From Gammaproteobacteria bacterium (GTDB taxonomy: Bacteria; Pseudomonadota; Gammaproteobacteria; Pseudomonadales; Pseudomonadaceae), in NCBI GenBank assembly GCA_012735335.1, contig JAAYHO010000031.1, positions 1 through 5,453 on the forward strand: a DNA stretch of 5,453 bases. The letters are read 5' to 3'. The notes below the pieces were generated by a model, which was not told where the DNA came from, searched no databases, and was given only the letters and a program-made list of their open reading frames with translations. Shown here piece after piece: positions 5,248 through 5,453 of the stretch. The position numbers were made by a program, and so were the translations under genes. Each line of letters starts with the position of its first letter. Positions within the stretch are counted from its first letter, which is position 1.

Positions 5248-5453
5248 TCAGCGGGCTGCCAGCTCCCGCGCGAGCTCGGTGACCAGTTCGGCGGCCGGCA
5301 GTTCCCGGGCCAGGGGCGCGCCCATGCCGGCCCAGTGGGCGGCGAACTCGTGGTTATCCTGCTGGCTGGCGGCGGCGTTCAACTGCTTGGCGGCGTCGTA
5401 GGTCATCGGGTAGCCCGCGTGAGCGGGGTGGCCTGCCTTCTCGACATGCTCGA
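5248..5453 (-). CDS. C-terminal end of a probable nitronate monooxygenase-family flavoprotein (partial)
   Basis: On the minus strand an open frame runs from the window edge to TGA at 5248-5250, giving the last 67 residues of a gene that starts outside the window. The tail contains YPMTYDAAKQLNAAAS, FAAHWAGMGAPLAREL and PAAELVTELARELAAR. A WAGxGAxLARxLPAAEL segment is typical of the C-terminus of nitronate monooxygenases (2-nitropropane dioxygenase family), FMN enzymes that oxidise alkyl nitronates such as propionate-3-nitronate. The FMN-binding core and catalytic His are not in the window, so activity cannot be judged. It converges on ung with about 100 bp between their stops, most of it the palindromic pair. 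Confidence 0.55.
   Translation of the reverse strand, partial: EHVEKAGHPAHAGYPMTYDAAKQLNAAASQQDNHEFAAHWAGMGAPLARELPAAELVTELARELAAR

Overview
The window looks like a G+C-rich gammaproteobacterial chromosome, most likely Pseudomonas or a close relative. RF2 and LysRS read like their Pseudomonas counterparts, and a GGDEF-type C-terminus lies just upstream of prfB, as wspR does in P. aeruginosa. Species cannot be fixed from the sequence alone, and no phage, plasmid or CRISPR content is visible.

Layout, left to right: (1) the last 11 codons of a + strand gene, probably a GGDEF diguanylate cyclase (1-36). (2) A 111-bp leader with nested hairpins and a TACAAT -10 element. (3) prfB (148-1243), release factor 2, carrying the classic +1 programmed frameshift at an in-frame UGA. 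(4) lysS (1305-2807), class II lysyl-tRNA synthetase, complete and conserved except for an in-frame amber TAG at codon 15. (5) A 427-residue QEGLA-motif/DUF1704 protein (2814-4097) with an HExxxH site. (6) A 109-residue single-pass membrane protein of unknown function (4109-4438). (7) ung (4442-5146), uracil-DNA glycosylase. (8) A 93-bp inverted pair of GGAG-footed palindromes (5147-5239), a candidate REPIN. (9) The C-terminal end of a convergent gene, probably a nitronate monooxygenase-family flavoprotein (5248-5453, minus strand).

The five complete genes all run rightward with gaps of 61, 6, 11 and 3 bp and no recognisable intrinsic terminator, so they are plausibly one transcription unit. 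The first two serve translation (termination and Lys-tRNA charging). The next two are poorly characterised, and the last is base-excision repair. The unit ends at the palindromic pair, which nearly fills the gap to the convergent gene.

The observations most worth following are the amber codon in the essential lysS gene, the SPY (rather than SPF) codon-recognition tripeptide in RF2, the metallopeptidase-like site in the QEGLA protein, and the candidate REPIN. I found no clearly new multi-gene system here.
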